Source: Corynebacterium sp. 122RC1 (GTDB taxonomy: Bacteria; Actinomycetota; Actinomycetes; Mycobacteriales; Mycobacteriaceae). Taken from it: a stretch of DNA of 64,000 bases. Every line of letters begins with the position of its first letter. The first letter of the stretch is position 1. Below the pieces are notes generated by a model. It was not told the origin of the DNA, ran no database searches, and saw nothing but the letters and a program-made list of their open reading frames with translations. Shown here one piece after another: positions 17,795 to 27,457 of this stretch. The translations under genes and the position numbers were made by a program. The stretch lies in the NCBI RefSeq assembly GCF_024580955.1, contig NZ_JANIKD010000004.1:1-64000 (forward strand). The letters are read 5' to 3'.

Positions 17795-20700
17795 CCAAGC
17801 ACGCTCCTGCCCTCATCCTGTGCGGGGCAGATTTCTACAAGCTCGCAGTGTGCGCAGAACTTGTTTTGGCGCGCGGTGAATTTGGGGCCGCGGAGGTCCT
17901 GCAAAAGCTGTGGCAGCACGTTTGCGAGTTCGGCAAGTTCTTCTTCTGTTTTGGCTGATTGTTCACGCGACGGGTTTTTCTCCAAAGCCGGGTATTGCAA
18001 CACCGCGTTGCATACTTCCAGCCCTTCGGCGTCTGTGGTTTCAATACGAACCGAAGATGCTGGCTGGCCCATCTCTTGCTCTTCCACGCCACTTGCCTGC
18101 TTTGTGGTGATCTTGCCGTGGCGCAATGCCAGCTGATAGGTAGCAAGCTGGAGGTGCTCGTCGGCGTCTGCTTGAGACATTGGAGAATTACCGGTTTTGA
18201 GATCGAAGATCTGAAAACCCTCTGTCCTGTGTTGAAGCCTGTCGATGCTTCCACCGATGGTCACGCCGTTGACATCCACGCGGACGGGCACTTCCACACC
18301 GACGAGCTCAGCTTGGCCGAGTTGGGCATGGTGCCAGTTGAAAATGTTGTCCAACATGATCTTCCACTTAGTGAGCTGGCCTTCATTGAACCAGCGAGGG
18401 CCGTCGAGGAGGCGTTCCATGGCTTCGGTCACTTTTTCCCGCGCCAATTGCGGATCCACTCCTTTGGCCAGTGCCTCAGCGTAGGCGTGGGCGAGCGTGC
18501 CTCGCACCATGGCGAGTGGCTTCGATTCATCAAGGAGCACACCAGAAAAAGTGGCGTACATCGGGCAGGAAAGGGCGGCTTCCACCTTTGATGGGGAGAG
18601 GCGGCGCACGTCCAGTGGCTCATCCACGCTCTGTGCTTTGGCGCCCCACCAATAATGCGGGTGGGCGCTAGCAATGCCGGCTTGAGCGAGGCGGGCGAGT
18701 TGGCGCGCTGCCTGTGCCTTGGTGGCGGCACCCGTGGTTTCATCCGCGAGGGCGCGGCGAAGCTCCGCAACCACAGTAGGTTGGCTGAGCAGGCGCACAT
18801 AATGCTCATCCCCAACCGATTCCCATTCCGGATTCCCCGCCACTGCCCCCACTGCCCTCACTGCACCATTCGCCTGATCGGCGTCGGCAGCATCGGCGGC
18901 TTCCCCGGAGTCGGCGCTTGGCAGGTGGAGCCGCGCCTCTGCGCTGAGGGTCTTGGGACGCAACGGGGTGAGGAACCGCGAGGGTTCTGAAATTTCCTCA
19001 CCCTCAAGGTTGTTCACCGCGGTGACGTAGGTGACCCTGCGGGCACGCGTGGTAGCCAGGGCAAACAGTGCTTCCTCATCACGCAGGCGTTCTGCGGTTC
19101 GGGAGATGATCTGGTCTGGGTCAATCCCGTTGTCAATGAGGTCCACGAGTTGCTGTTGGCCAAAGAGGGAGCCGGTTTCCTTCAGCGATGGCCAACTGTT
19201 CTCCTGCACGCCTGCCACCACCACGGTGTCCCATTCTCGCCCCACACAGCCGTGGGCGGTGAGCACCTCCACTGCTTCAGGGACTACCGAGCGGCGGTCG
19301 CGCACGCCGGTGGGGAGTTCTTGTTCCTCGATGTTTCGTAGGAAGGTGTGCACGGTGGTTCCTGGGCGACGTTCCACCCAGTCACCTGCGGCGTCGAACA
19401 ACGCCATGATGGCGTCGAGGTCGCGGTCTGCCTGGGAGCCACGAGCACCGCCGCGCAGACTCACTGCACTGAGGTGGCCGGAGAGTTTGGAGGCATCCCA
19501 GAGGTTCCACAAGACCTCCTCCACGGTGCCCGGTTGCGTGCCCGCGTGCAGGACTTCGCGGATTCGAGTGAGGATACCCAGCTCGGATTCGGTGAGCACG
19601 GTTTGCACTTCCGCAAGGATTTCCTGGGCAGCCTCGGCGTGCATTGGTTGCACGAGCTCAGCAAGTACGGTGAGGGCGCGTCGGTTACTTCCCCGGCGCA
19701 TTTCCACTTGGCGCAGGGCGCGCAGGAGGCGGCGCAGGCGCACGGGGTCTGCACCACCGATTGGGCCAAGTGCCAGCTCTTCCACCTCGGAGTTTTCCAG
19801 AGGCTCAACAGTTGCTTTTGCGGCAAGCATGAGGGAGCGGACAATTGGTTGTTGTCCCAGAACCACATCGGTGGGGTTGATGTGCACGGGTACACCTGCG
19901 CCGAGGAGGATGCGGCGCATTGGGGCGATGTCTTTGACGTCACGCACCACCACGGCGAGTTGGCTCCAGGCGATATTGTCCAGCAGGTGCGCCCGGCGCA
20001 GGATGTCTGCCACATAGTTTGCATGCACCGTGGCGTTTTCTGCGATCACCGCGTGCACTGGGGCCTCACGCAGCGGTGCGCTGAGCTTGAGGTCGTGCTC
20101 AACGGGAAGCTTTTCCATTGCGTCCTCGGCCGCGCCCCGGAAGTGGAACACGGATTGATCCGGGTTGCCGCCGATCACGGTGAACGTGGCAAACTTGCGG
20201 AGCTGATCGATGAGCTCGAGTGCGGCTGGGTCCAGATGTTGGGCATCGTCCACCAAGATGGTGCGCCACCCTTGGTCGGAGATGGTATGCGTGGCCAGGC
20301 GGCTGAGCAGCTCCGATGCGCTGAGGTTGTGGTTGCCGCCGATCTCAAGGGTTTGCTCGTACTCCCGCAGGAATTCACCGGCGGCACGCCACAATGGACG
20401 GTTGTGCTGTTCACCGAGTTGTTCTAGGTCTTCGGGGGAAAGGCCACGCTCGGCGGCGCGCAGGAGGAAGTCGCGCAGGCCACGGGCAAAACCTACCAGC
20501 GGCAAAGCCCCTTGGACTTCCTCGGGCCATTGGACTTTGGAAACCCCCTCCGCTGCACCTTGGAGGAGGTCTCGGATCACTGCGTCTTGTTCCGCGCCGG
20601 TAATGAGGCGGAACTGTTCCTCCTCCAAGGTGCGAAGCAGGGCAAACGCAAGGGAGTGCACCGTGCGCACCATGGGGCCTTCCGCGGAGTAGCCGTATTG

Positions 20701-21081
20701 CGTGGCGCGTTGCGCAATACCGGTGCGCAGGCGTTTTGCCGCCCCGGAGGAGGTTGCGATCACCAAGATGGAGCTGGCGGGATGCCCGTCTGCGATTTGT
20801 TGCGCGGCCAAGTCCATCAGGAGGGTGCTCACACCAGTTCCAGCGGCACCTCGAACACGCCAATGCCCGCTGCGCTGGGCAAAAAGCGGGTTGTCCCACT
20901 CCACGGCTGGTTGCTCCGGATCGGACTGGCCGTGGGCAATGGGAACGATCTTGGGATTCGGCGGCACCAAAAATGCAGCTTCCGGTACGGATTGAGGGGA
21001 TCCTCCGGACACCGCCGGCGCAGAAGCGGAGCCAGCGGCAGGCTCAGATGCAGAAGCGTTGGGTGAGGGCTGTGCAGTCAT
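17791..21081 (-). CDS. adnA: AdnA-type helicase-nuclease subunit
   Basis: The product is about 1096 residues from ATG 21081; the start is tentative because no good ribosome site is seen. The Walker A region reads RGAAGTGVSTLL, with Val replacing the catalytic Lys. Motif II is VDDAQHLD, so this motor is probably inactive. The nuclease module keeps FDLKTG. One Cys (LSCPMYATF) and the C-terminal CAHCELVEIC match the spacing of Fe-S-stapled AddB-type nucleases, but the cluster is inferred. In mycobacteria AdnA and AdnB work as a heterodimer. The N-terminal 40 residues are Ala/Ser/Pro-rich linker. Confidence 0.9.
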   Translation of the reverse strand: MTAQPSPNASASEPAAGSASAPAVSGGSPQSVPEAAFLVPPNPKIVPIAHGQSDPEQPAVEWDNPLFAQRSGHWRVRGAAGTGVSTLLMDLAAQQIADGHPASSILVIATSSGAAKRLRTGIAQRATQYGYSAEGPMVRTVHSLAFALLRTLEEEQFRLITGAEQDAVIRDLLQGAAEGVSKVQWPEEVQGALPLVGFARGLRDFLLRAAERGLSPEDLEQLGEQHNRPLWRAAGEFLREYEQTLEIGGNHNLSASELLSRLATHTISDQGWRTILVDDAQHLDPAALELIDQLRKFATFTVIGGNPDQSVFHFRGAAEDAMEKLPVEHDLKLSAPLREAPVHAVIAENATVHANYVADILRRAHLLDNIAWSQLAVVVRDVKDIAPMRRILLGAGVPVHINPTDVVLGQQPIVRSLMLAAKATVEPLENSEVEELALGPIGGADPVRLRRLLRALRQVEMRRGSNRRALTVLAELVQPMHAEAAQEILAEVQTVLTESELGILTRIREVLHAGTQPGTVEEVLWNLWDASKLSGHLSAVSLRGGARGSQADRDLDAIMALFDAAGDWVERRPGTTVHTFLRNIEEQELPTGVRDRRSVVPEAVEVLTAHGCVGREWDTVVVAGVQENSWPSLKETGSLFGQQQLVDLIDNGIDPDQIISRTAERLRDEEALFALATTRARRVTYVTAVNNLEGEEISEPSRFLTPLRPKTLSAEARLHLPSADSGEAADAADADQANGAVRAVGAVAGNPEWESVGDEHYVRLLSQPTVVAELRRALADETTGAATKAQAARQLARLAQAGIASAHPHYWWGAKAQSVDEPLDVRRLSPSKVEAALSCPMYATFSGVLLDESKPLAMVRGTLAHAYAEALAKGVDPQLAREKVTEAMERLLDGPRWFNEGQLTKWKIMLDNIFNWHHAQLGQAELVGVEVPVRVDVNGVTIGGSIDRLQHRTEGFQIFDLKTGNSPMSQADADEHLQLATYQLALRHGKITTKQASGVEEQEMGQPASSVRIETTDAEGLEVCNAVLQYPALEKNPSREQSAKTEEELAELANVLPQLLQDLRGPKFTARQNKFCAHCELVEICPAQDEGRSVLG

Positions 21082-21153
21082 AGTGCCCATCATGGCAGAA
21101 AGACGGGACACACCCACGCACAATCATTCGAACAAAATCTAAGAAATGAGAAA

Positions 21154-22110
21154 TTACTCTGAGAGTCCCTCGCGGGCTTGGGCCACCAGCAGGGATGTCA
21201 CCCACTCCAGGTTTGTGCCCGTATTTGAGGTAGCACCCTCATGCAAGGCATGCACGATTACCCGATAGAGCAGCGCACGCAGCGCAAGCTGTACAAAGGG
21301 CACCTGCTCAAACACTGCCATTCCCGCGAAACGGCGCAGCACGCCCTCATCCACGGCTTCCACAAGCAGGGCATCCACCGCCGTCAAGGCCGCGCTGTAC
21401 CCCTTGGGGCGCAGGCTGCACACAAGGTCCGTGACCGCGGGCATGAGGGTTCCGTGGTAAATCGTGGTTGCAAACATGTCCGCGTGCGTGACCTGCAACG
21501 GCGCACTCGCTGCGTCAAGAGGTGCGAGCACCTCCACGATCTTCGGAATCAGACTCGCGGCCAGGCGCTGTTTGGGCACCTCCGTATCTAAGTGCAACCC
21601 TGCGCCGCGCAGCCAGCGCAAGGGGTCCGCGGCCTCGGCGGCGTCGATACGCAGCGCATACCAATCCGCCAGGGTGAAGGCGTTGGTGGAGTCTTTGTCC
21701 CCGAGCCCCTCGGGAACGGCAACCTCGGCGAGGGCCTCGTCCAGGCGCAGGGCGGCGGCGATGGTTTCATCTACGCGGCGCTCAATCTGGCCTTCCACAT
21801 AGCCAGAGCAGCGCCAACCGGCGTTCATGAAGCGGGCGTCTGCGGAGCGCAGGGGGCGCACCACGCGCACACCCCTTGGGCTCAGTTTTTCGCGGATTTT
21901 GGCGGACCAGGCGGCGCGGGTGGGGTGCGCTACCTGGCTAAACACCACGTTGCCCACGCGCACGCCGTAGTCCCACGCGGTGCCCATGGCAACCTGTTCG
22001 CCCTCTGGGGCGTGGAATGCCTCGCGTACATGGGCGGGCACTTTCAGATCGTGAGGCGCTGACGCGGTGTGGCCCAGGCCGGCGGGTTCGAGTGGTGGGT
22101 GTTCAGCCAT
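21154..22110 (-). CDS. TIGR02569 family protein
   Basis: The 318-residue soluble protein starts at ATG 22110 with AGGTGG closely upstream. It fits the actinobacterial TIGR02569 family, which has a distant aminoglycoside-phosphotransferase/kinase-like fold: LQVTHADMFATTIYHG sits where such proteins carry the H-x-D catalytic loop. Substrate and activity are unknown. It lies between adnA and the DUF3152 gene, 43 bp upstream of adnA's coding strand neighbour region. It may belong to the same minus-strand transcription unit as DUF3152 and DUF3107. Confidence 0.85.
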   Translation of the reverse strand: MAEHPPLEPAGLGHTASAPHDLKVPAHVREAFHAPEGEQVAMGTAWDYGVRVGNVVFSQVAHPTRAAWSAKIREKLSPRGVRVVRPLRSADARFMNAGWRCSGYVEGQIERRVDETIAAALRLDEALAEVAVPEGLGDKDSTNAFTLADWYALRIDAAEAADPLRWLRGAGLHLDTEVPKQRLAASLIPKIVEVLAPLDAASAPLQVTHADMFATTIYHGTLMPAVTDLVCSLRPKGYSAALTAVDALLVEAVDEGVLRRFAGMAVFEQVPFVQLALRALLYRVIVHALHEGATSNTGTNLEWVTSLLVAQAREGLSE

Positions 22111-22134
22111 GCCACCTAGCTTAGGGCACGGGCT

Positions 22135-23166
22135 TTAGGCGAAGGGGTAAGGCCAGGGGTTGTGGGTGCAGGTGGCGTCGTCGTCCGGGTAGACCTCATT
22201 GGGATCAATGCGGTGCAGCTCAGAGTTGTTGAGGCTGAGAGTCTGCTGCATCATGATCGGCGCGAGTTCGCCGTCTGCTCGGCAGCCCTCGTGGGCGTCA
22301 AAGCCGATGCCATGGCCAACCTCGTGATTAATGAGGTATTGGCGGTACGCTCCCAGATCACCTTGGAAGGGCGTGGCGCCGCGGACCCAGCGGGACTCAT
22401 TGAGCACCACGCGGCCGCCATCTGCGTAGTAGCAGCTCGTTTCCATATCAATGTTGTTGCCGCACAGCTCATGGGTGGTTTCCACGGAGGTGAGCTGGAT
22501 GCGCAGGTCGGGGTCCTCATCCGCGGATACATGGCGGAAGGCAAAGCGTGGATCATTGGTCCAGCCCTTGGCCGCGGTCAGGGTTGCGTCCACCATCGTG
22601 GCAAAGGCATCGTCGCCGCCATAGGCGGAAGTATCAATCCCGTTTTCCACCTCGATGGCGTAGGTAAACTCCCGGGCCTCAGCTTGGCCGGCGCGCGCAC
22701 CAGGCGTACCGACGGCGCGGAAGGTCCCCTCCCCTCGCTGCGTATAGGCGGCGCCGGCGGGCAGTTCATTATTGGCAATAGCGGGAATATCCTGGTCCGC
22801 AGGGTTCGGCCCGGCGAGGCTTTCCGCGCCATCCCCAGAAGCGTCCCCGGAGGCGCTCACGGAAGCGGCGGTATTTGCTGTATTTCCAGTATTTCCAGGC
22901 TGTGAGGAGGGTTGCGCATTGATGAAAATATCCACCAGCACCCACACGGTGAGCACGGCAAGCACGGGGATCGCGTAGGCACGCCAGCCGTATGCGCGGG
23001 CAAACTCCGCGAAACGCTCAGCAGTACCCGCCGGCCTCTTGAGCGGATAGGGGCTCGAGCTGCCTTGCGCGTTTCCCCTACTCCCTACCGACGGCGACGC
23101 CCCTTGGGGCCGCGGCTCTTGATGCCCCTTGGGGGCGTCGGCACGCCCTGATCCGTGCTTGCCCAC
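22135..23166 (-). CDS. DUF3152 membrane-anchored zincin-like protein
   Basis: The 343-residue product from GTG 23166 (GCAGGAGCG upstream) has a disordered basic N-terminus, one membrane helix (about 65-85), a Ser/Ala/Asn linker with NTGNTANTA repeats, and an external domain. That domain carries the metzincin-like motif HEVGHGIGFDAHEGC, with all three His ligands, followed by PIMMQQT resembling a Met-turn. It is therefore a predicted extracellular metallopeptidase. It starts 5 bp after the DUF3107 stop, so the two are almost certainly co-transcribed. Confidence 0.9.
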   Translation of the reverse strand: MGKHGSGRADAPKGHQEPRPQGASPSVGSRGNAQGSSSPYPLKRPAGTAERFAEFARAYGWRAYAIPVLAVLTVWVLVDIFINAQPSSQPGNTGNTANTAASVSASGDASGDGAESLAGPNPADQDIPAIANNELPAGAAYTQRGEGTFRAVGTPGARAGQAEAREFTYAIEVENGIDTSAYGGDDAFATMVDATLTAAKGWTNDPRFAFRHVSADEDPDLRIQLTSVETTHELCGNNIDMETSCYYADGGRVVLNESRWVRGATPFQGDLGAYRQYLINHEVGHGIGFDAHEGCRADGELAPIMMQQTLSLNNSELHRIDPNEVYPDDDATCTHNPWPYPFA

Positions 23167-23171
23167 GGTAT

Positions 23172-23399
23172 TTACGCTCCTGCGAAGCCCACGTGGCGAG
23201 GCGCAGAGGTGCCAACCTCAACGTAAGCAACGCGCTCGGAGCGCACGAGGTAGCGGCGGCCCTGTTCGTCGGCAAGTTCCACCACCGGCTGATTGCTTTC
23301 CAACGCCTGACGCAGGGTGGCAAGGAGCTGCTCCTGTTCGCCCGCAGAGGAAATCACCAGTTCACGAGGGGTATCGGTGAAGCCGATTTTGATGTCCAT
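23172..23399 (-). CDS. DUF3107 family small protein
   Basis: The 75-residue protein starts at ATG 23399, preceded by AAGGAGA at ideal spacing. An earlier in-frame ATG would place that ribosome site inside the gene. The sequence MDIKIGFTDTPREL and the C-terminal RYLVRSERVAYVEVG match the actinobacterial DUF3107 family (Rv3208A-like). Function is unknown. The small beta-rich fold with no catalytic motif suggests a binding protein. Confidence 0.92.
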   Translation of the reverse strand: MDIKIGFTDTPRELVISSAGEQEQLLATLRQALESNQPVVELADEQGRRYLVRSERVAYVEVGTSAPRHVGFAGA

Positions 23400-23594
23400 A
23401 CCCAGTTCTCCTTCAAGATTCTTCATTCGCCCGCGTCACCTTGATCCCCAAAGGCACAGGAGGCGCGGCGAGCGGTCACTAAGCAACTATAGGCGCCACT
23501 ATATGCCACCTGTTGGACATGCAGCACCTGCCGGGAGAAAGCGCAGGAGGCGCAGTGATTCTCACCTTGCTGGCTGGCCTATTAGTATCAAGGT

Positions 23595-24878
23595 GTGTCT
23601 GCTTCAAGCCAATCCCCCACCTTTGCTGAGCTCGGCGTGGCCTTTGAGATCACCAAGGCGCTCGCCGCCCGAGGAATCCTGCGCACCTTTGCCATTCAGG
23701 AACTCACGCTCCCCATCGCACTCGATGGGCGTGACATCATTGGCCAGGCGCGCACCGGCATGGGCAAAACGCTCGGGTTCGGTGTGCCGCTCATTGACCG
23801 CGTGTTCGACGCGGCCGACGTCCCAGAGCTTGACGGAACACCCCGCGCACTGGTGGTGGTGCCCACCCGCGAGCTCGCGGTGCAGGTTGGTGAAGACCTC
23901 AAGCAGGCGGCACAGTACACCGGGGTGCGCACCCTCACCATTTATGGCGGGCGGCCCTACGATGAGCAGACCCAGGCACTGGCCAAGGGTGTTGATGTGG
24001 TGATCGGCACGCCCGGGCGCCTGCTCGACTTGGCCCAGCGCGGCAGCCTTACCTTGGACAATGTGGCCGTTCTGGTGCTCGATGAAGCAGACGAAATGCT
24101 GGACTTGGGCTTTTTCCCGGACGTGGAAAAGCTCCTGGAATCCACGCCTTCCAGCCGGCAGACCATGCTCTTTTCCGCAACCATGCCGGGGCCGGTGCTC
24201 ACCCTAGCGCGCACGTTCATGCGCAGGCCGGTGCAGATCCGCGCGGAGCAAGCCGACGAAGCGCAAACCCACGAGGGCATCCAGCAGATCGTGTTCCAAG
24301 CGCACCAAATGGATAAGCCCGCTGTGGTCACCAAGGCATTGCAAGCCAAAGGCCGCGGCAAAACCATCATCTTTGCCCGCACCAAGCGCGGCGCCGCAAG
24401 CCTGGCGGAAGAGTTGGCTACCCGCGGCTTCATGGTGGGAGGCGTGCACGGCGACCTAGGCCAGGAGGCTCGCGAGCGCTCGCTGAGCGCGTTCCGCGAA
24501 GGCAAGATCGACATCCTGGTTGCCACGGACGTTGCCGCAAGGGGCATCGACATCGACGACGTCACCCATGTGATCAACTATCAAACTCCCGACGATCCCA
24601 TGACCTACGTGCACCGCATCGGCCGCACGGGCCGCGCGGGCCACACCGGCACCGCCATTACCTTGGTGGGCTACGACGAGCTGCAAAAATGGAAGGTCAT
24701 CAACGAGGAACTCAGCCTGGACAACCCCGAGCCACCGCAGTGGTTCTCCACCTCCCCTGAGCTCGTGGAAGCGCTCGACTTGCCTGCCAACGTTTCCGAT
24801 ACCGTGGGACCCGCCCGCAAAGTCTTCGGCGCGGGTGCCCCGCAAGCACGCCGTTCCAGCGGGCGCCGGCGCCGCTAA
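23595..24878 (+). CDS. DEAD-box RNA helicase (RhlE-like)
   Basis: The 427-residue helicase has the Q-motif region (TFAELGVAF and FAIQELTLP), Walker A ARTGMGKT, motif II LDEADEML, SAT, and motif VI HRIGRTGR. The short basic C-terminus (ARRSSGRRRR) resembles RNA-binding tails. It should unwind RNA in ribosome assembly or decay, and it sits where M. tuberculosis has rhlE (Rv3211). The GTG at 23595 has only AAGGTG close upstream, so the start is slightly uncertain. Confidence 0.93.
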   Translation: MSASSQSPTFAELGVAFEITKALAARGILRTFAIQELTLPIALDGRDIIGQARTGMGKTLGFGVPLIDRVFDAADVPELDGTPRALVVVPTRELAVQVGEDLKQAAQYTGVRTLTIYGGRPYDEQTQALAKGVDVVIGTPGRLLDLAQRGSLTLDNVAVLVLDEADEMLDLGFFPDVEKLLESTPSSRQTMLFSATMPGPVLTLARTFMRRPVQIRAEQADEAQTHEGIQQIVFQAHQMDKPAVVTKALQAKGRGKTIIFARTKRGAASLAEELATRGFMVGGVHGDLGQEARERSLSAFREGKIDILVATDVAARGIDIDDVTHVINYQTPDDPMTYVHRIGRTGRAGHTGTAITLVGYDELQKWKVINEELSLDNPEPPQWFSTSPELVEALDLPANVSDTVGPARKVFGAGAPQARRSSGRRRR

Positions 24879-24952
24879 CCGCGAGCCAGTCACCGCTCCT
24901 CGCCCAAGCTCCACTGCTCATCGCTCCACGCCCAGCAAAGGATTCACCCCGC

Positions 24953-26389
24953 ATGGACCAGCGCCCCGCTCCAACTGCCGATACCGCCGATGCCGCCAAT
25001 ACCGCGGATACCGCCGATACCGCAACAGCCCCGCAACCTGAGGAAGCTGCGGCGGTGGCGGCGTCGAAAAGCATCACCTTCCCCAAGACCACCCGCCGTG
25101 ACCTGCAGCTCGCCGGGGGTTTTGTGGCGGCGGCACTGCTCGGTATTACTGCGGTGTGGTGGACTGCCCCCGCGCGCCATGTGGAGCATCAGACCGCGGC
25201 GCAACAGTTCCAGGCCACCTATTCCGAGGCTGCGATGGCGCAGGCGTATGACACAGCGGGGGTTTTGGCAGATACGAACCCGCTGCCTGTGCCGTTGGTA
25301 GTCAATGGGCTGCTGATTACGGCTGCTGGGAGCGGGGGCAGCGGGAGCAGCGAGGGCAGCGAGGGCAGCACCGTCACCGCTTTTGACACCCTGAGCGGCC
25401 AAAACGTATGGAGCTACTCGCGCACGGACGCCCCGCTGTGTGCCGCGATGGGCGGGTGGAACAACGTGAACATGGTGTTCCGCACGGAGCGTGGCTGCGG
25501 TGATGTGGTGGCGCTGCAGGCGTCGGATGGCACCTACCAGCGCACCCGCAGTTCCAATGCCGCTGAGCAGGTGCTGCCGGTGCGCTCGAATGACCGCGTG
25601 GGCATTTTGAGCGCTGATCGCGTGGAGCTGTGGCGCTCTGACCTGGTGCGGACCGTGGAGTTCGGGCATGTGGAGGCGCCGCAGGAAGCAGACCAGCAGC
25701 CCGAAATTGGCCAAGACTGCGCCATGAATTCCGCCCTCACCCGGACCGAGCTGCTGGCCACCGTGCAGACGTGTGGCGCGGAGGCACAGTTAAGTCTGCA
25801 GAAGGTTACCCCGGAGGATTCCCGCGAGCCGGAGATGCACGCAACCGTGCAAATCCCCACCACGGACCCCGAAAGCGTGCAGGTAGTTGCGGTAGGCCAG
25901 CACCATAGCGTGGTGTATGTGGCCGCGCCGAAGCCGATGCTCCTCACCTTCGACGAACAAGGCATCGAAACCGCCCGCTTTCCCCTGGACGCCCCGCTCG
26001 ATGTTGGCCGCGGCCTGATCCAACCAATCGTGGCCGACCTCCCCCACCACATCACATGGTTCGCCGACGGCAAACTCTTCCTCTTCACCCCCGAATCCAT
26101 GCAGGTGGCCCACGTCCTCGACGACGCCCTCGGCCTCGGCATCGGCATCACCGCCACCAACTCCCTCTACTACCCCACCGCCGCGGGCATCCGGCAAGTG
26201 AACTGGACCACGGGAGAAACGGAAGCTGAGATCCCAGTGCAGCGCGAGGTTCCCGGAATCACTACCGACGCCACCACCCCCCCAACCAGCGCAAACGGCT
26301 CCACCCAGAGCATTTCATTAGCTCAAGCCAACGGTGTGATCCTGGAGAAGCGAGGCCAGGAAGTGGCGATCCTCAAGCCGCGGCAGTAG
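24953..26389 (+). CDS. Membrane-anchored beta-propeller-like protein (Rv3212-like)
   Basis: The 478-residue protein from ATG 24953 has a 40-residue Ala/Thr/Asp-rich N-terminus, a single membrane helix (about 55-75) and a long external region. Repeated beta segments such as TVTAFDTLSGQNVWSY resemble PQQ-type propeller blades. Near residue 130 is a Gly/Ser/Glu micro-repeat (GSGGSGSSEGSEGS). No catalytic motif is visible; a structural or binding role in the envelope is inferred. It follows the DEAD-box gene by 74 bp on the same strand, as in mycobacteria. Confidence 0.8.
   Translation: MDQRPAPTADTADAANTADTADTATAPQPEEAAAVAASKSITFPKTTRRDLQLAGGFVAAALLGITAVWWTAPARHVEHQTAAQQFQATYSEAAMAQAYDTAGVLADTNPLPVPLVVNGLLITAAGSGGSGSSEGSEGSTVTAFDTLSGQNVWSYSRTDAPLCAAMGGWNNVNMVFRTERGCGDVVALQASDGTYQRTRSSNAAEQVLPVRSNDRVGILSADRVELWRSDLVRTVEFGHVEAPQEADQQPEIGQDCAMNSALTRTELLATVQTCGAEAQLSLQKVTPEDSREPEMHATVQIPTTDPESVQVVAVGQHHSVVYVAAPKPMLLTFDEQGIETARFPLDAPLDVGRGLIQPIVADLPHHITWFADGKLFLFTPESMQVAHVLDDALGLGIGITATNSLYYPTAAGIRQVNWTTGETEAEIPVQREVPGITTDATTPPTSANGSTQSISLAQANGVILEKRGQEVAILKPRQ
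24978..25033. repeat. 9-bp tandem repeats encoding TAD/AAN triplets
   Basis: Near-perfect 9-bp units (GATACCGCC with variants) repeat about six times at the 5' end of the propeller-like gene, giving TADTADAANTADTADTA-type sequence. The period is in frame and the tract lies in the cytoplasmic N-terminal tail. Confidence 0.8.
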
Positions 26390-26418
26390 GCGCTTGGCCG
26401 GTCTTGCGGGCGGGCCGT

Positions 26419-26943
26419 TTAGTGGTAGTTCGCTGCGGTCCAGCGCACGGCGCGAGGACTAAACAGCATGGCCAATCCCACCACCGCGGACACCAAGCAC
26501 GCAATGGCCAAAAGCCACGCGTGCGCGGTGAACATGTAATAAGAGATGGGCACAAGCATCATTTGCAGCATCACCACGGGGCCGCGCCCCCAGCGGTAGC
26601 CGCGCATCATGCGCCACGCGCCTACTGCCACCGCGCCGAAAATGATGATGAAAAAAATCGCCGTTCCATAGCCGACCCACGTGTTGGCATTGTCTGCTTC
26701 GTACACGATCGAAGGGTCGCGGTAGCCCGCCGCCTCCCGGTAAATCAGCAGCGCTGCGTAGCCAAATCCCACCAGGGATTGCAGCAGGGCGATCCAGCCG
26801 CCAACCATCACTGGCGCAGGGGGCGTTGGGCGGGTGGCGCCAGAAGGAGAGTTGCCACTGCTGGCAGTTTGGGGGTTCTTGCGAGGCTCGTTTTGAGGTC
26901 GGTTCACATCTGAGAAGTTTACCTGGGGTTCATTTTTCTGCAT
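26419..26943 (-). CDS. Small four-helix integral membrane protein
   Basis: The product is about 174 residues from ATG 26943. It has a hydrophilic, Asn/Pro/Ser-rich N-terminal 45 residues followed by four predicted membrane helices (about 50-68, 88-108, 118-138 and 142-162). RMMRGYRWGRGP lies in the loop after helix 2. Function is unknown; similar conserved membrane proteins occur in this position in related genomes. It is convergent with the propeller-like gene, 29 bp apart. No strong ribosome site is visible. Confidence 0.78.
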   Translation of the reverse strand: MQKNEPQVNFSDVNRPQNEPRKNPQTASSGNSPSGATRPTPPAPVMVGGWIALLQSLVGFGYAALLIYREAAGYRDPSIVYEADNANTWVGYGTAIFFIIIFGAVAVGAWRMMRGYRWGRGPVVMLQMMLVPISYYMFTAHAWLLAIACLVSAVVGLAMLFSPRAVRWTAANYH

Positions 26944-27457
26944 GTGCACGTAGGTGCTCAGGGCTTAGCAATATTGCTTTTGTAGTCAAACCTTAAGGAT
27001 TCCAAAAGCACGATTTGACCTCGATACACTAATCATGCTTGGTGTCGGCACGGAACTGACATGCCCTGAACTGGGCTTATAAAGATTCAGTCCCGGCGGA
27101 CACTGGAAGCATTGGGCTCCACACACCAAGGAGCCAAAGTGACCTTGCGCACATTCTATGAATAACCCTAGATATGAAGTTTTGTTCATGCCAAGATCAC
27201 TTAAGTAAACAAACGCGGTCAAACCACTTGGCCAGCGTGATGCAGGAGCACTTGGGCAACCGAGCCTGCCAACTTTCCCCTTTGCACGCGCCACCGCCTC
27301 GCGGTTGGTTTATTTTTGTGCGCCCATCTCACATAAAGGAGTTGGGTTCCGGCTGGGAATTGAAGTTGGCGGCACCCTGGGTCTTCTGATGCGCTCCAGC
27401 TGGCGCACACTTTTTCAATATTTAGATAGCAACAAAATTTCACCCAAGGAGTACACA
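26944..27457. other. 514-bp intergenic region upstream of whcE
   Basis: No convincing gene is present. The stretch is AT-richer than its surroundings. Near 27356-27380 a GGAAT box followed about 18 bases later by a GGT-containing box is loosely compatible with a SigH-type promoter (consensus GGAA ... GTT), fitting the known SigH control of whcE in C. glutamicum, but the match is imperfect. The long leader before the AAGGAG ribosome site of whcE could hold further regulation. Confidence 0.4.
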
